A stretch of DNA of 64,000 nt from Rhodosorus marinus (lineage: Eukaryota > Rhodophyta > Stylonematophyceae > Stylonematales > Stylonemataceae), in NCBI GenBank assembly GCA_029953675.1, contig JAMWBK010000001.1, forward strand, positions 3,488,501 through 3,552,500, read 5' to 3'. Positions 10,721-22,099 of this stretch are shown one piece after another (position 1 is the first letter of the stretch; every line of letters begins with the position of its first letter). Below the pieces are notes generated by a model. That model was not told the origin of the DNA. It saw nothing but the letters and a program-made list of their open reading frames with translations, and made no database searches. The translations under genes were made by a program, and so were the position numbers.

Positions 10721-13025
10721 ATGCTGATATCAGATTATCTGGAGAAGAAGCAAGATCCGGTAGAGAACAATGACGGGAAGGGGGAGGCGGAGGTGGTGAA
10801 GAAGAGGAATATTGCAAAGAGGTAGGTGCTTGTCCCGGAGTTGGGTGGGCATGGTTTTTTTCTGTTTATTCCGTGTTACAGCTGTGCTGTCTCTTTATGG
10901 TTTGCAGCTGGCTGCACGCTCTTGGTGTTGTAGCTAAAAGTGGATGATCAACACCTCGTAGGCCTGAGAGGAAACCTCTTCATCCTGTGTTGAATGAACT
11001 GCGAAGCCTTGTGGAGACTTCAGAGGTGGAGCACTTCTTGATGACATTCCCAAAGGCGCTCGGCCTCGGCGCGGGTGGAATAGACCTGGTTGCCTTGGAG
11101 AATTTCCTAGCTCAGCCAGAGGAGTTCTCTCAAAACAGATCGCTTCTCGATGACGTCATAATAGCTCTGCTGGCCCCCGAAGGTCGCCGCTCAGCGAAGG
11201 AGTGGCGAAAGTCTGTTCTGAGGAGAGCTGCTGAGAAACGGGAGTACTTTGACAGCGCGGTTTTTGATGGTTCTGAAGGCCGCCCGGTTTGTGTTCTTGA
11301 GGATACCCCATTCAACGAGGTGAGGAGCACCTTCCTTTATTGTGGGCTTATTTGAACCACTCCTAAGTACTCAAGTAATACCCCTCCATGCATCACTACC
11401 ACAGTTACCTGTCAGGCAAAAGATCTTGATCCTGAAGGGTCTGTGCGATCTGGCCACCGATGACAATGAGGCCATTAGGGAGGCGATCAAGGTCCATGTA
11501 AAGGTGAGCGAAGAATGCAGCGGATTCGGCGCTGCCTTACCCCTGGAACCTGCGAAGCTGACGAAGTCTTTCTCCGTCCCAACTATTCTGGACCTTAGGA
11601 ATCTACCCTTGAAGAAGGACTGGTTCGGCTGAAGCCTTGTTGGCGAACTTCTCACAACAGGCCCTACTATTTCCTCGACAATGGCAGTCCCAGCTGCACT
11701 TCCTGCCGCATATTCTCGGTCGGCAAGGCCGGCAACACAATTCGAGTGGAAAGTTCAGACATGGAAGAGTTCACAGAACTCCTGGAACGAACTGTGGGTG
11801 GAGCAGACAAGCGGTGAGTCAGTCGACACATGTGGTGTTCATGGTGTGAACACTTTCACGCGTGGATGCGCTTGTCCGCAGCAAGCCCTTCTCGGCGTAC
11901 TTGGGTCTCTAACTAACGGGGAAATTCACGCTGATACAGGGCAGCCACACACGCTCGCAAGCTGAGAGAACGAAAGCTAGAACCCCTGCTTGTGAAGGTT
12001 CAGCAAGCAGAAAGGCGGAAACAGCGGGAGGAGAAGCGGGAAGTAATGAGGTTGGAAGCAATTGCAAGATGGACAAACTCTGAAAGACCCCGCCGGTCTG
12101 CTGCAAAGGTAGTCCACCAAGTCCCCAGCAATTCGTCTTTCCGGGACTGTCGTGATTAGAGATCTTAAAAGGTTGGCATATGCCCTTGATTTTTTGCTTC
12201 AGGTTGCATCATACGCGGAGTTCGACTTGCGGGAGAAGAACTCCCGATTTGAAACCAGCCCTGATCGTAAGCGCCTCCGACGGGGACTCCGGGGCGATAC
12301 GGACTCCCAAGGCTCTGATCCAGATGAAGCAGCGGATGAGGAGTCGAGTGGGGAGAGTCCAGAGGGCGATTCGGAGGATGTCGGTGCAGAGAATGGGAGG
12401 AGCGCAAGCTCGTCTGGCTCTTTTGAAAACGAAAGCAGTGGCTCTGTAGAAACCAAACAACCAGAGGTTCGTTCTTGCGAATATTTTGAGCTCCGTGTTC
12501 GAGCTTATGACTGATAAGTTAATGTTGCTGACTGCGGAATGTTTTCAGTCAGGTTCGGTCGGAACAACCGCTATGGAGACGTCGACCAGGAAGGGCCAAG
12601 ACATAGCAGGGGAAAAGGTTGAAAACAACTCAAATTTTTCGTCCCTGTCTGAGTCGGACGAGCCTGAAGTGGACTCTTCTGATGATGAGGAGGACGGATC
12701 TGAATATAACGGAAGCAGCGGCGTAGAATCCGAGGACGACCACCTGTCCGTTGGTCTCGTGCCCGAAGAAGACAGCTGCCACGAAACAGCGGGAGACGAG
12801 TCCGCTGACGAAAACATCAGCCAGCCGTCTACTACAAGGAAATGCAGGACCAAGTCGCGCGGGACTCGGACGGTGCTCCGGGCACCCAGGGTTGTTCAGA
12901 ATCCTGTCTCTCCCAACAAGACACCCTCCCCGTCTCTGGCGCGTAAGCCAGGCACTGATGCGGATAGGTTATCAGCTGAGTGCCTGGACAGCTTCAAATG
13001 TGGAAGAGCCCCTTCGAATATGTAG
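10721..13025 (+). CDS. DDT/WHIM-domain chromatin-remodelling accessory protein
   Basis: Seven exons: 10721-10821, 10962-11319, 11405-11503, 11599-11813, 11940-12108, 12203-12466, 12549-13025. All joins keep frame, giving 560 residues. Residues about 38-150 resemble a DDT domain (HPVLNELRSLVETSEVEHF). Then comes a WHIM-like helix (LPVRQKILILKGLCDL) and a second WHIM segment (EEGLVRLKP...RPYYFLDNGSPSC). This order is that of RSF1/CECR2/BAZ-type ISWI partners, where the WHIM region contacts ISWI and linker DNA. A lysine/arginine coiled stretch (RKLRERKLEPLLVKVQQAER) follows, then two exons of acidic serine-rich, disordered sequence. No bromodomain or PHD finger is present, so it is shorter than animal relatives. 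The acceptor of exon 2 has a weak pyrimidine tract, making the first join the least sure. Confidence 0.75.
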
Positions 13026-15817
13026 ATAATACTGAATGAAGGACTGTTAATAAATACGTTTTTATACAGAACCCAGGCCGACTTGGTTCTCTAACGATGC
13101 AACTCACGAACCCGGAATTCACGTACCCCTCGAACGGAATGGTTTGTGTTTGGACGTGTAACCAACCCGTTGCATACCGTTAGCAGCCCCCCCCGTTGGC
13201 CATAGTACAACTATGCTTCCTTTTGGATGGACTCGTAGAGCTCGACAGGTCCTCTCTTGAGGGATTCTTGGATCTGCACGGGGGTTCTATGCAACTCACG
13301 AACGCACGTCGCCCATCTCAGCGCTACAGCCCAAGGCGCGGTCAGGAGGACTATATGTTGCCGAAGGTGCTTTGCCCCGATGTGATCGCGGGAACGAACT
13401 ACCACTGCAGAAAGCTAACAATTCGGGATTCTCAGTTGCTCAGATTTGCCGATCTGTCTTGCAGTCGACCGTCCGCTCGAACGTGAAGTCGTCGGGGCTT
13501 GTCTGAAAAGCCAGGTATGATTTTTTTTTCAGTTTTACGTCTCGGCGGTCGTCTGTGGCGGCCGTCACCATCCTTGCTCCAGGAGGAACATCCGTGCCGC
13601 CTCGCTCAAGCCAGTGCGGTCCCAAAACAACCTCCGGAGAACCTCACGTTCTCATTCGAGGCAAAAGGACGGAGATTCCTGCCATCTATTCCTGATTCTT
13701 CCACCTGGACAATGCTCTGCGTGAACCTAAGTAGCAGCTGCGGACTTGGACTCCTTTAAAGTTCAATGATGAACACTCGGGCGCTCCAGCGCTGCTTTGT
13801 TGTTGGACACGAACGTCATCAGTGTGTCTCCCTATAAGCTTGTCTGAATAATGCATGATCATGACGATATGTTGCGCGAGTGTTTCCGCGACCGCCCTGA
13901 CCCTCTTTCTCAACCGCACACTTCCTCGAGTGGGACTCTGACACACACAGACAGAAGCGGTTCATCTGGCACTGCAACGCTGTCTTTGGGTTCTGCATGG
14001 CACGATCTTTTCGGATCTTCCTAGCGTCCCTCACTCGGGAACCTTAGCCTCCGATGAAAGCCATGATGGTGATGATGACGATATCGCGAAGAGACTAATA
14101 TCAACAGTCTCCCTCCTCCCAATCATCATCCGAGAACGGGGCCTACGAAAGTTGGTAGGCCTTCATGAAAGGCAGTCTTCGGGGATCAAGCTTGCGAGGA
14201 AAAAAGGGCTCAAACTTCGTCGCTTGTCAAACTAAACCAAACCAGCAGAAGCTATACTGATTGCAGAACATACTACAGATGCTAAAGAGCTGGAGAACAA
14301 ACTGGAGAGAGGAGCGAGACACTACAGACGATAGAAACGCTCCGGTACAGCACAGAAACGAACGGAATCTCGGAACGAACGAATCGGAGTATTCTGATGC
14401 TCATCCGTGTAGTCCTGTAGGGCCTAAACTCACAATGGAACCCAAAGACCTCTGCTACAAACAGAACTGCTTAACCTGAGGCTAAGGTCCCCGGACGAGG
14501 TACGCTGGGAGTACGCAGAGTACTCCAGACAAAGGCAGCGTTGGCGCTGCATAGAAGCATACGGTCGAGGACAGAGCTTCAGGGCGGTCACGGTAGTACT
14601 CACGCAACCCAAGCCCCCCCATCACTGTTCTAAGAGTCCGAAGACCTCTACAACCAATCGATGGACCAACCGATGAGCCAGGGCAGACTGAAAAGCCTCA
14701 GCGTCAGTAAAAGCGAGCGCCTCTGTATACAAGGCCAGTTCGTTTATCCCCACAGGACTACTACTCTGAGAGCACTACATTACCGAAGACGGCATGCTTA
14801 CGCGATTCACAAACAAAAAAAGGAACCAATGCGCCCGCCGTGTATGGACGAGGAAACCCGCACTCACGGAAGTCAGTAGCTTTTCTTGAGCCAAGCAGCT
14901 CCCTCTACCATCAAGAAAACGCAAAAAGTACAAAACTTAATCAAAAAACAAGCAGGACTGCAGGACTGCAGGACTAGACGCCCTGCGTCAGGTCATAGTT
15001 TCCTGAAGAGAGACAGCTCTCTCCCTCACCCCATCTCTTCATCTCGCACCAATAGCAAAAGGCACCAAAAAAAAAAGCATCCATACTGTCCCAGTCCCAT
15101 TTTAAGACCTGCGGACTTCATTGCCCTCAAAAACCGCACGCACAACGACAGAAATGCATACCAATAAAAAACAACCACTATAAAATAAAATATGACCAAT
15201 CAATACACGAAAAAGACCTACCAGATCAAAACCGAGCGAGACTAACCAATAAAAATCAATGAAATGGAAAAATATGCATAAAAATATTGGAAATAATAAA
15301 CGATGGTTCAGTCAAAATTGAGTAATCTGACGGTATCTGAGTCTCCAGGGAGGAAAGGGGGTGGGGGTTGGGGGGGTGAGATAGATCATGAATTAAGATA
15401 AAGGGGGGGGGGAAGGAGATATACTGAGTGCATCTAACTTTGGGGATTTTTGAGTATTTTTAGAATATTTGTGAGTTAAGATGGATATACTAATAGGGGT
15501 TAGAAAGATTTTGGTTTTGGGATTTTTAAGGGGGGTTATGAGATGCATTGAGAATAAAGAGGGTTTTTTGGAGATATCTCACGGAGGCAATGGGAGTTCA
15601 GTTGAGAGCGATACATAGAGAGAGGAGTTGGATGGATTGGTAGGGGTAAGTTGGAGAGGAGGGTGGGTGTGTGGAAGGAGTAGTGGAAAGGATTTGATAT
15701 ACAGGACTTTGTCTTTATTGTCTTCTTCTTCTTCTTGTTCTTCTTTTTTTTTGGTTGGGGGTGGGGGGGTAAGGGGGAGGGGAGGGGGAGGAGAGGTTAG
15801 AGGGGTGACAGGGAGCG
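13026..15817. other. Intergenic, with one repeat-family fragment
   Basis: No gene is supported in this 2.8-kb gap. It includes a fragment of the dispersed repeat (about 13775-13835), a small GCAGGACT triplet repeat near 14955-14980, long G runs near 15357-15415 and a (TTC)n tract at 15719-15745. The last 200 bp are G-rich and form the leader of the lumen-protein gene. Confidence 0.45.
13775..13835 (+). repeat. Dispersed repeat family, short fragment
   Basis: The stretch GCTGCTTTGTTGTTGGACAC followed by CGTCATCAGTGTGTCTC matches the core of the copies at 20930-21215 and 53085-53385. Only about 60 bp are recognisable, so this is a decayed or truncated copy. Confidence 0.5.
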
Positions 15818-16225
15818 ATGGCTTTTGTAGGTGGAAGTGGGAGTTTGGTGACTGGTCGTAATGTACGTCCGAGGGTGGCACCTCGGATGTCAGCTGCGTC
15901 AAGGAGGGATTTTTTGATCGCGATTGCTGGGGGATGTTTGACGGGGGCAGCCCTTCCGGCGATGGCGAAGGAGAAGATTGATTTGAGCTTGCAGGAGTTG
16001 GATAAGGAAGTCAGAAAGTTGAAGTACGAGGACGAAGTTTTGCGGAACCCTGATCCGGCAGAAGGGGAGAAATCGATATACGCCACTAAGCGCGTGGATA
16101 AGGTCGGAAACTACGAAGGAGAACAGTCGTCTCGGAAGGAAACCAACAAGCAGAAGTATGCCGACGTAGTCGCCAAGGAAAAGGATGAGCTCGCCAGGCT
16201 GAAGTCGGCCTTCTCCAAAAATTAA
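15818..16225 (+). CDS. Thylakoid-lumen protein with plastid transit peptide and Tat signal, unidentified
   Basis: A single exon encodes 135 residues. The start MAFVGG has the phenylalanine-led transit peptide seen in other genes here. A second targeting signal follows: twin arginine at residues 29-30 (SRRDFLIAIAGG), a hydrophobic core, and an AxA-type site (PAMA|KEK) at residue 50. This predicts Tat transport into the thylakoid lumen. The mature protein is about 85 residues, highly charged and helical (LSLQELDKEVRKLKYEDEVL, later VVAKEKDELARLKSAF). Size and targeting would suit a small photosystem-associated extrinsic subunit. I do not recognise PsbQ, PsbU, PsbV or PsaN motifs, so the function is open. 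Convergent with the MnmG gene, with 250 bp between stops. Confidence 0.75.
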   Translation: MAFVGGSGSLVTGRNVRPRVAPRMSAASRRDFLIAIAGGCLTGAALPAMAKEKIDLSLQELDKEVRKLKYEDEVLRNPDPAEGEKSIYATKRVDKVGNYEGEQSSRKETNKQKYADVVAKEKDELARLKSAFSKN

Positions 16226-16475
16226 AGTCTTGAAACCCTCATCTGCTTGTGTTGGTCCCACTGCCATCATGGTGATCGCGCTGCTCGAAAAGTTTTTCAG
16301 AAAAAATTGTGCATAGATATACGTGCATGCGAAAAAAAAAAGTACAGAAAAAGTATACAACTGTCCAAAAACCTCGCCGTCCACACCCAAGGCATTCTAC
16401 TCGCTCACGATGACCATCATCAGCTCTTCAAACTCCCTAGTACAAATCACCTTTCAGCCTCATCCAGGCTATCAA

Positions 16476-18695
16476 CTACGACTGCTCGATGTGTCTCAAG
16501 TGTACGAGTAGGCCGGCAATATCGGCTGGGTTGACGCCTCCAACTCTCTGGGCCTGTCCAATGGTTTCTGGTCTGATCTTTCCGAGCTTCTCCCTCGCCT
16601 CCATTCGCAGCTGCTCGATTTTTGAGTAGTCAATATTGCCAGGGATCTTCTTCCCCTCCGATGCTCGGACTTGTTGAACTTCCTCCAGCTGGCGCTCGAG
16701 GTAGCCCTTGTACTTGATCGCCGTCTCGATGGTCTCCCTCTCAAACGCGTTCATCAGACCGTCCGCCTCGGCCAAGCCAGCTTCGACGAAGTGGTGATAC
16801 CGCACCCCCGGTCGGCAGAGCAAGGACTCCAACGTCGTGACATGGCGTATTGTCCCACCGGTCAGTTCAACAACCTTCTTCGCGGCATCAGAGCCTTGCG
16901 GTACCAAGGTCTTCCCCAGGCGCAGTTCCTCTGTCTCCAACCTCTCCTGCTTCTCCTGGAATATCTTCCATCGACTATCGTCTACTAGTCCGTACTTCCG
17001 CCCGATCGCCGTCAGTCTCTTATCAGCATTGTCAGCTCGCAGCAGCAGGCGATACTCCGACCTCGATGTCAGCACTCGATACGGCTCCTTCAGCTCCTTG
17101 GTACAGAGATCATCAACCATCGTCCCTATATACGAGCTCTCCCTAGGCAGCGATAACCCCTCCTCAGTACCCTCCGCATACATGGCCGCATTCAGGCCCG
17201 ACAAGAGTCCCTGAGCAGCAGCCTCCTCGTATCCAGTCGTCCCACAGACCTGTCCCGCTAGGAAGAGACCCCCAACCTCACGCGTCATTAACGTCGTGTT
17301 CAGCTGAGTCGCCGGCAGGTAGTCGTAATCCACAGAGTACGCCGGACGCATCATTCGGCACTCTTCGAGACCAGGAATCGATCGAAGCATCGAGAGCTGG
17401 ATGTTTTCCGGCATCCCAGTCGAGAATCCCTGAATGTAAAGCTCGTTGGTCTCACGGCCTTCGGGTTCGATGAACACCTGGTGGTGGGATTTGTCGGCAA
17501 ACCTTACAATCTTATCCTCAACAGAAGGACAGTAGCGCGGTCCAGAGGACGTCATAAAACCGCCGTACTTGGGTGTCAAATGCAGGTTTTCTCGGATGAT
17601 CCTGGTTCCAATTTGAACGCAGATAGGCTGTGAGTTCAACGGTCGGCGAGAGGGTGCATGCGGGATGGAACGAGCCCTACTTGTGCGTCTCCTCCGTCGT
17701 CCTGGTTAAATAGCATGGAATCACTGGTCGTGGATTCCACTCCAATGGATCGTAACTAAACCAGTGATCATCGGGATCACTGTGCTGGGGCTCCATCTTG
17801 GAGAAATCCACCGTCCTTCGATCCACCCTCGCGGGAGTTCCCGTCTTCAGCCTATCCGTCTCGAACCCTAAAGTTTTCAGGGTTTCCGTCAATCCGAACG
17901 ATGCCATTTCTCCAGCACGTCCTGCCGGCATCGACTTGGAGCCCACCCAGATCCTTCCCTCCAGGAAAGTCCCCGTCGTGAGCACCACCGATTTACACCC
18001 AAAAACACTCCCAAAATATGTCACCACACCTAAAATAAGACCGAAATTTAAAAAATAACTAAATTGCAAATACATATACAATAATCTTGTCGTCCAATGG
18101 ATTAAATTAAGATTTCCTCACCACTGACGGCACCGTTGGTGTCGAGGGTGATGTCGTAGACCATTCCTTCTCTGTACGAGAGAAGTCCATTCGTACTCTG
18201 TGAGACCTGATCTAGGACGTTTCTCATTTCTCTGGAGTATTCTGCCTTGTCAGTCTGGGCTCGCAAGGCCCAGACAGCGGGGCCCTTGGACTTGTTCAGG
18301 ACTCGCCTCTGGAGGTAGGTTCTGTCTGCGAGCTTTCCGATCCAGCCGCCGAGCGCGTCGACTTCGTGGACGAGGGTTGACTTTGCTGGGCCACCCACTG
18401 CGGGGTTGCATGGCTGCCAGGCGATTTTGTCGAGGCTGAGAGTGAGGAGGAGAGTCTTCACCCCGCGTCTGACCGATGCCAACGCCGCCTCACACCCGGC
18501 GTGACCCGCCCCAACCACCACCACGTCAAATTGCTCCTCGACCTCTCCAACATCCTCACCACGAACCGTCCGCAGCCCGCAGCGGGGCGCTACCCTCCTC
18601 AACCCATCGCTGCTCCGTCCACGACCACAAGACGACCTCAGTCCAGACCCCTTCTCCTTCAGTAGAACACCTCCAACACCTCCAAGAAACGCCAT
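16476..18695 (-). CDS. MnmG/GidA, tRNA U34 carboxymethylaminomethyl modification enzyme, organellar
   Basis: Three exons (18695-18122, 18029-17681, 17601-16476) encode 682 residues; bacterial MnmG has about 630. With MnmE it installs the cmnm5 group on U34 of certain tRNAs, using FAD. The FAD motif [14 protein letters not shown] is at residues 58-71. Next come [12 protein letters not shown], the conserved [27 protein letters not shown], the active-site cysteine in [12 protein letters not shown], and [14 protein letters not shown]. The C-terminal MnmE-binding domain ends [15 protein letters not shown] chose the ATG at 18695 because the preceding frame lacks a better one and it gives MAFLGG, the same transit-peptide start as other plastid proteins here. 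The 56-residue leader before the FAD fold supports import. Introns are 92 and 79 bp. Mitochondrial or dual targeting cannot be excluded. Confidence 0.93.
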
Positions 18696-18775
18696 TTCCC
18701 CAATTTCAATCCAATACCTACCACCTACCCCACACCCACCCAAACAAAAAAAAGGCACGCACCTCACCGTCTTCA

Positions 18776-20760
18776 CACCGTCGTGGACTTCGTGCTTGAC
18801 GACCTTCTCTCTCCTCAAAAGAGAAAGCGCGAAGAAGAAACCCAAACCAAATTCTTCATCCCCCCTCTTCAACCCCTATCTCACCCAAATTCCTATCTAG
18901 AAATATTTAATATTTAATTTCTCCACAATCTCGTGCTTCATGAGGACATCGGTTTCCAATGTGCTGGCCGCCGTTGGTGGACAAAGTGTAGGTATCGCTC
19001 TGATCTGTAGTAGGGCGGCCTCCTTTTGTGTTTTTCTTATTGCGGCGCGTTGCACAGACCCGCAGACCTGATTGTCATCCTGGTTGAGGAGTTGGGAACC
19101 ATTTCTGAAGAGGGCAGAGGAGTTCATGTCCTCCCACCGTCCCCACACCGTCATGGACATGATGCGCGACGACTAGCTCCCCTCCAAAGCCCAAGCGTGA
19201 AGAAGAAACTCAAACGAAATTCTTCATTCCTCGTCTTCGAACTTCACCTACGGCGGACATCGATTTCTCATGTGATGGCCGCCGTTGGTGAAGAAGACGG
19301 GGTGAGGATCGCTTTGATCTGTAATAGGCATCTTTTAGCTTTCTACAGGCCCGCAAGACCCAGATCGTCACCTTGGTTGAGGAGTTCTGGACCTTTTTGT
19401 GAAGAGGACACAGAGTGGGTCATATTTTCGTACCTCGGCGCTCGGGTGGAAATGCCACGGTTTTGCTTATCATCTACGACGGGGATAATAGGTCGACCTG
19501 TTTGGCTGCGGTATGGAAGATATCCCGGCTGATATTGTGCCCCTTGTTCACCCTGCGGTTCCATGTAGCTTGAGTTGTAGCCAGACCGGAGCATCATTTC
19601 AATTTTGATTAAAGTTGTTCCCGTTATCTTGGACCGCCGGGTTCTCTTGGCCGGCAAGCGTCGGCGCAACCTCGTTTCCACTAGGACTGATAGTGGTATC
19701 CACGGCCGCAGCGGCACGGAAGAAGTCCTCCGCGCTGACTGCCTGGCCTTGAGCCACCAAGTTTCCCATGGAAGGGGCGTTGTAAACTGCTTGTGCTTGT
19801 AGCTGCTGTGCAATAATCTGTTCCTCATAGACGACTTCTCCATGGACGCGAGGGACACCGCAAACAACTCCCCGCTGGTTCTCGTTCGCGAACTTCTGGC
19901 ATGGGTGGACCGTAACCTGGGCGCCGTGTTATTGAGTCCATCATCGCCTGCTCTCTCAGTGTTGAAGAACGATACGACGCTCAGGGAAAGCTCTTCGAGG
20001 AAGACAACTGTAGATGTTCACTTTCGAAACTGAGAGAATGCAGTAACGATTGGTTCTGTTCTGTAGTAGACTTTCTTTTCGTTATCCTGGCGCGCTGTTA
20101 AGGATGCCGGCCTTGGTGGTCTTCCTGGTGGGTGGTGAAGAAGACAGATGCCCACTATTTGGATTTCCAAGGACGCGAGAATGTGGTATGGATCGGTTCT
20201 GATCTGTGTTTTGGTTCATGCGGGGTGCAGGTGCAGAGGCAGGACTGGGTCGTCATTGACCGTGGTAGGTTTTACCTACCGGGATGGGCGGTACAGAAAC
20301 CAGACTTGGTCGTGATCCCCGATAGGTGTGACGGTGTTTGGAGGGGGCCGGAGTGAAGAAGACGGACGTAGATGTTGACTTCCAATGTGGAGACAATCTA
20401 CAATCGGATGGAGCTGATCTGTAGGAGGTTGATCTCTTATCACGGCGCTCATCACAGACTTCGTCGTGGTTAGAGATAGGTAGACCCTTCCCGGTCACGG
20501 TTGAGGTTTTTTTGGGGGCCATTGATAACAAGACGTGGATGTTGACTCTCAAGAACATCATCATAGATAGCTATGTTCTGCCCTAGTATTTCTTAACTCC
20601 GCGGTGCAGACACCAGACTTGGTCGAGGTCGTGAGGTGGATGCTGAATGCCAGATGGTCATGGAGACATCTCAACCTGTTATGCTCGCCCAGGCGTTCTC
20701 GACCATGCCCTAGGCCCCTAGGCCAGCCCGCCATGATGAGCACCATACTTGGTCATCGTC
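18776..20760. repeat. Degenerate tandem array seeded by MnmG upstream sequence
   Basis: The 100 bp at 18776-18876 (upstream of the MnmG start) recur in diverged form at 19148-19250: CACCGTCATGGACATGATG against CACCGTCGTGGACTTCGTG, then GAAGAAGAAAC-CAAAC. After that, related blocks recur every 200-300 bp: GATGGCCGCCGTTGGTGAAG, TGATCTGTAGTAGG or TGATCTGTAATAGG, GGTTGAGGAGTT, and GAAGACG-ACGTAGATGTTGACTT. I count about five to six loose units between 18.93 and 20.76 kb. No coding frame spans them. Confidence 0.5.
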
Positions 20761-20929
20761 ATCCAGTCGCTTACAACGTCCCCATCTCTTTCCAACCAGC
20801 GAGTTCATCCTCCTGCTAAAGCCCCTGAGTACACTTACGCACTGGAACTCAATTTGATCTACAGCTGCTTGCCACCTGCAGCCACAGCCTGAACAGACCC
20901 TGGCAACCGGGCTCAGAGAAACAGCCGGC

Positions 20930-21215
20930 TTTGCGCAGGGAGAAAGGTTGTCAAACGCTATCTTTCGCGATTCGGCGGTGACATACCGGTTCGTCCCCCT
21001 CATTATTGAGTGCTTGGCTTCATAGATAGTGTAGGTTCTCGCTGGATGCGAGGTCTCTTTCGCAAAGACCCAGGGCGTCTAGATAGTCTTCTCACGGAGA
21101 TTTCTTTGGCCCTGTGACGCTCAAATGCTGCTTTGTTTGTTTGTAGACGCGTGCCATCAGCGTCTTGCCTCTCGTTTCTCAGGTTAGTTAGCCTCTGAAT
21201 AAACGGGTCCTCGAG
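20930..21215 (+). repeat. Dispersed repeat family, copy A
   Basis: Matching blocks in order are TTTCGCGATTCGGCGGTGAC, ACATACCGGTT, GATAGTGTAGGTTC, CTCACGG, CAAATGCTGCTTTGTTTGTT, CATCAGCGTCTTGCCTCTC and CTCTGAATAAACGG. The same order occurs at 53085-53385, and the right half in reverse complement at 38330-38545. No long open frame is inside, so it is non-autonomous. Confidence 0.7.
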
Positions 21216-21599
21216 AAAGGTTCGAAAATGAATATCCATATAAATTTCCACCTCAAGTTTTCTTCAAATATAATATCCATATTATACTATTTTCTAAATA
21301 ATAACGACGTCCCTAGATGGGACAAGTTTGTGGAAAAAAAGGCACTTTTGAAAAATGTCCCACGCGGGACAAAAAGAAGTTTTCATGTCGGTGTTTAGCA
21401 CATAGTAAATAATCGTACGTTGTACTAAGACGAAATTGGTGCACGGCCGTCTCGCTCGGTGGTGGACAGTTTGCAAAGAGGCTTACGACTTGGGATGAGG
21501 CCGGTTTGGCTGGCGATTCTACTTGAGAATGGTTACTGTTTGATGGTTTCTGATTGGAGACGATCTTAGCCCGAGGGAGTTCCCGTCATACGATACTGG

Positions 21600-21830
21600 T
21601 GTCTGGTCCAGTACAGACGAGGAGCCCACGGACCAGGTCAAATTTCCAGCGAAGGCGCCGATGCTGCGCATTTTACGGCAGCAAAATGCGCAGCTAGTCG
21701 AACATGCGATCGAGAAGGACCGGGCGGACCGGGAGATATTTCCGTTAGCTAGTTTTAGATGAGACCCCTGGACAGGGGGTCTGGGTATGTTCAGAGCGTA
21801 CATGCCCGGTCCTTCTCGATCGCATGAACC
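21600..21830 (+). other. Coding-like fragment and 23-bp inverted repeat
   Basis: A short frame (from about 21612 to the TGA near 21763) reads VKFPAKAPMLRILRQQNAQL then VEHAIEKDRADREIF, a plausible coiled-coil. It resembles retroelement Gag or orphan coiled-coil sequence but nothing specific. CATGCGATCGAGAAGGACC within it (from about 21702) is repeated inverted at about 21808-21826. The pairing could form a hairpin of about 125 bases. The element type is unknown. Confidence 0.3.
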
Positions 21831-22099
21831 TTTCTTTGGGGAATAGGGGGTATGGAGAGAACGGTTCTGGAGTTTTGGTAGGCATTGGCAGTGTACGTTC
21901 GACGGCCGCAGACCCAACTCCCTCCCATACTCACCATCTCCAAAAAGCCAGCCAGATTTGGAATTGACCCTTGATGAAAACTCCTTTACAAATATTACGA
22001 AATGCTCATCGTAGTCGTCTGGGGAGAAGAGCTACACAGAATCCTGGCAAAAACTAGCACAAACACCCAGAGAATGGGTTTCGTCCGCTAGGACGAACT

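Larger units (their letters stand above)
18696..22099. other. Intergenic, degenerate repeats upstream of MnmG
   Basis: No gene is supported in this 3.4-kb gap. It holds a duplicated copy of the MnmG upstream sequence, a degenerate array to about 20.7 kb, a full copy of the dispersed repeat (20930-21215), and a small coding-like fragment with an inverted repeat near 21.6-21.83 kb. These are listed separately. Confidence 0.45.

Noticed and set aside
15579-15902. Proline-rich minus-strand frame before the lumen gene
   Set aside because: G-rich leader DNA read on the opposite strand; low complexity.
16671-17214. Open frames on the plus strand opposite MnmG
   Set aside because: Antisense shadows of a well conserved enzyme; no family match.
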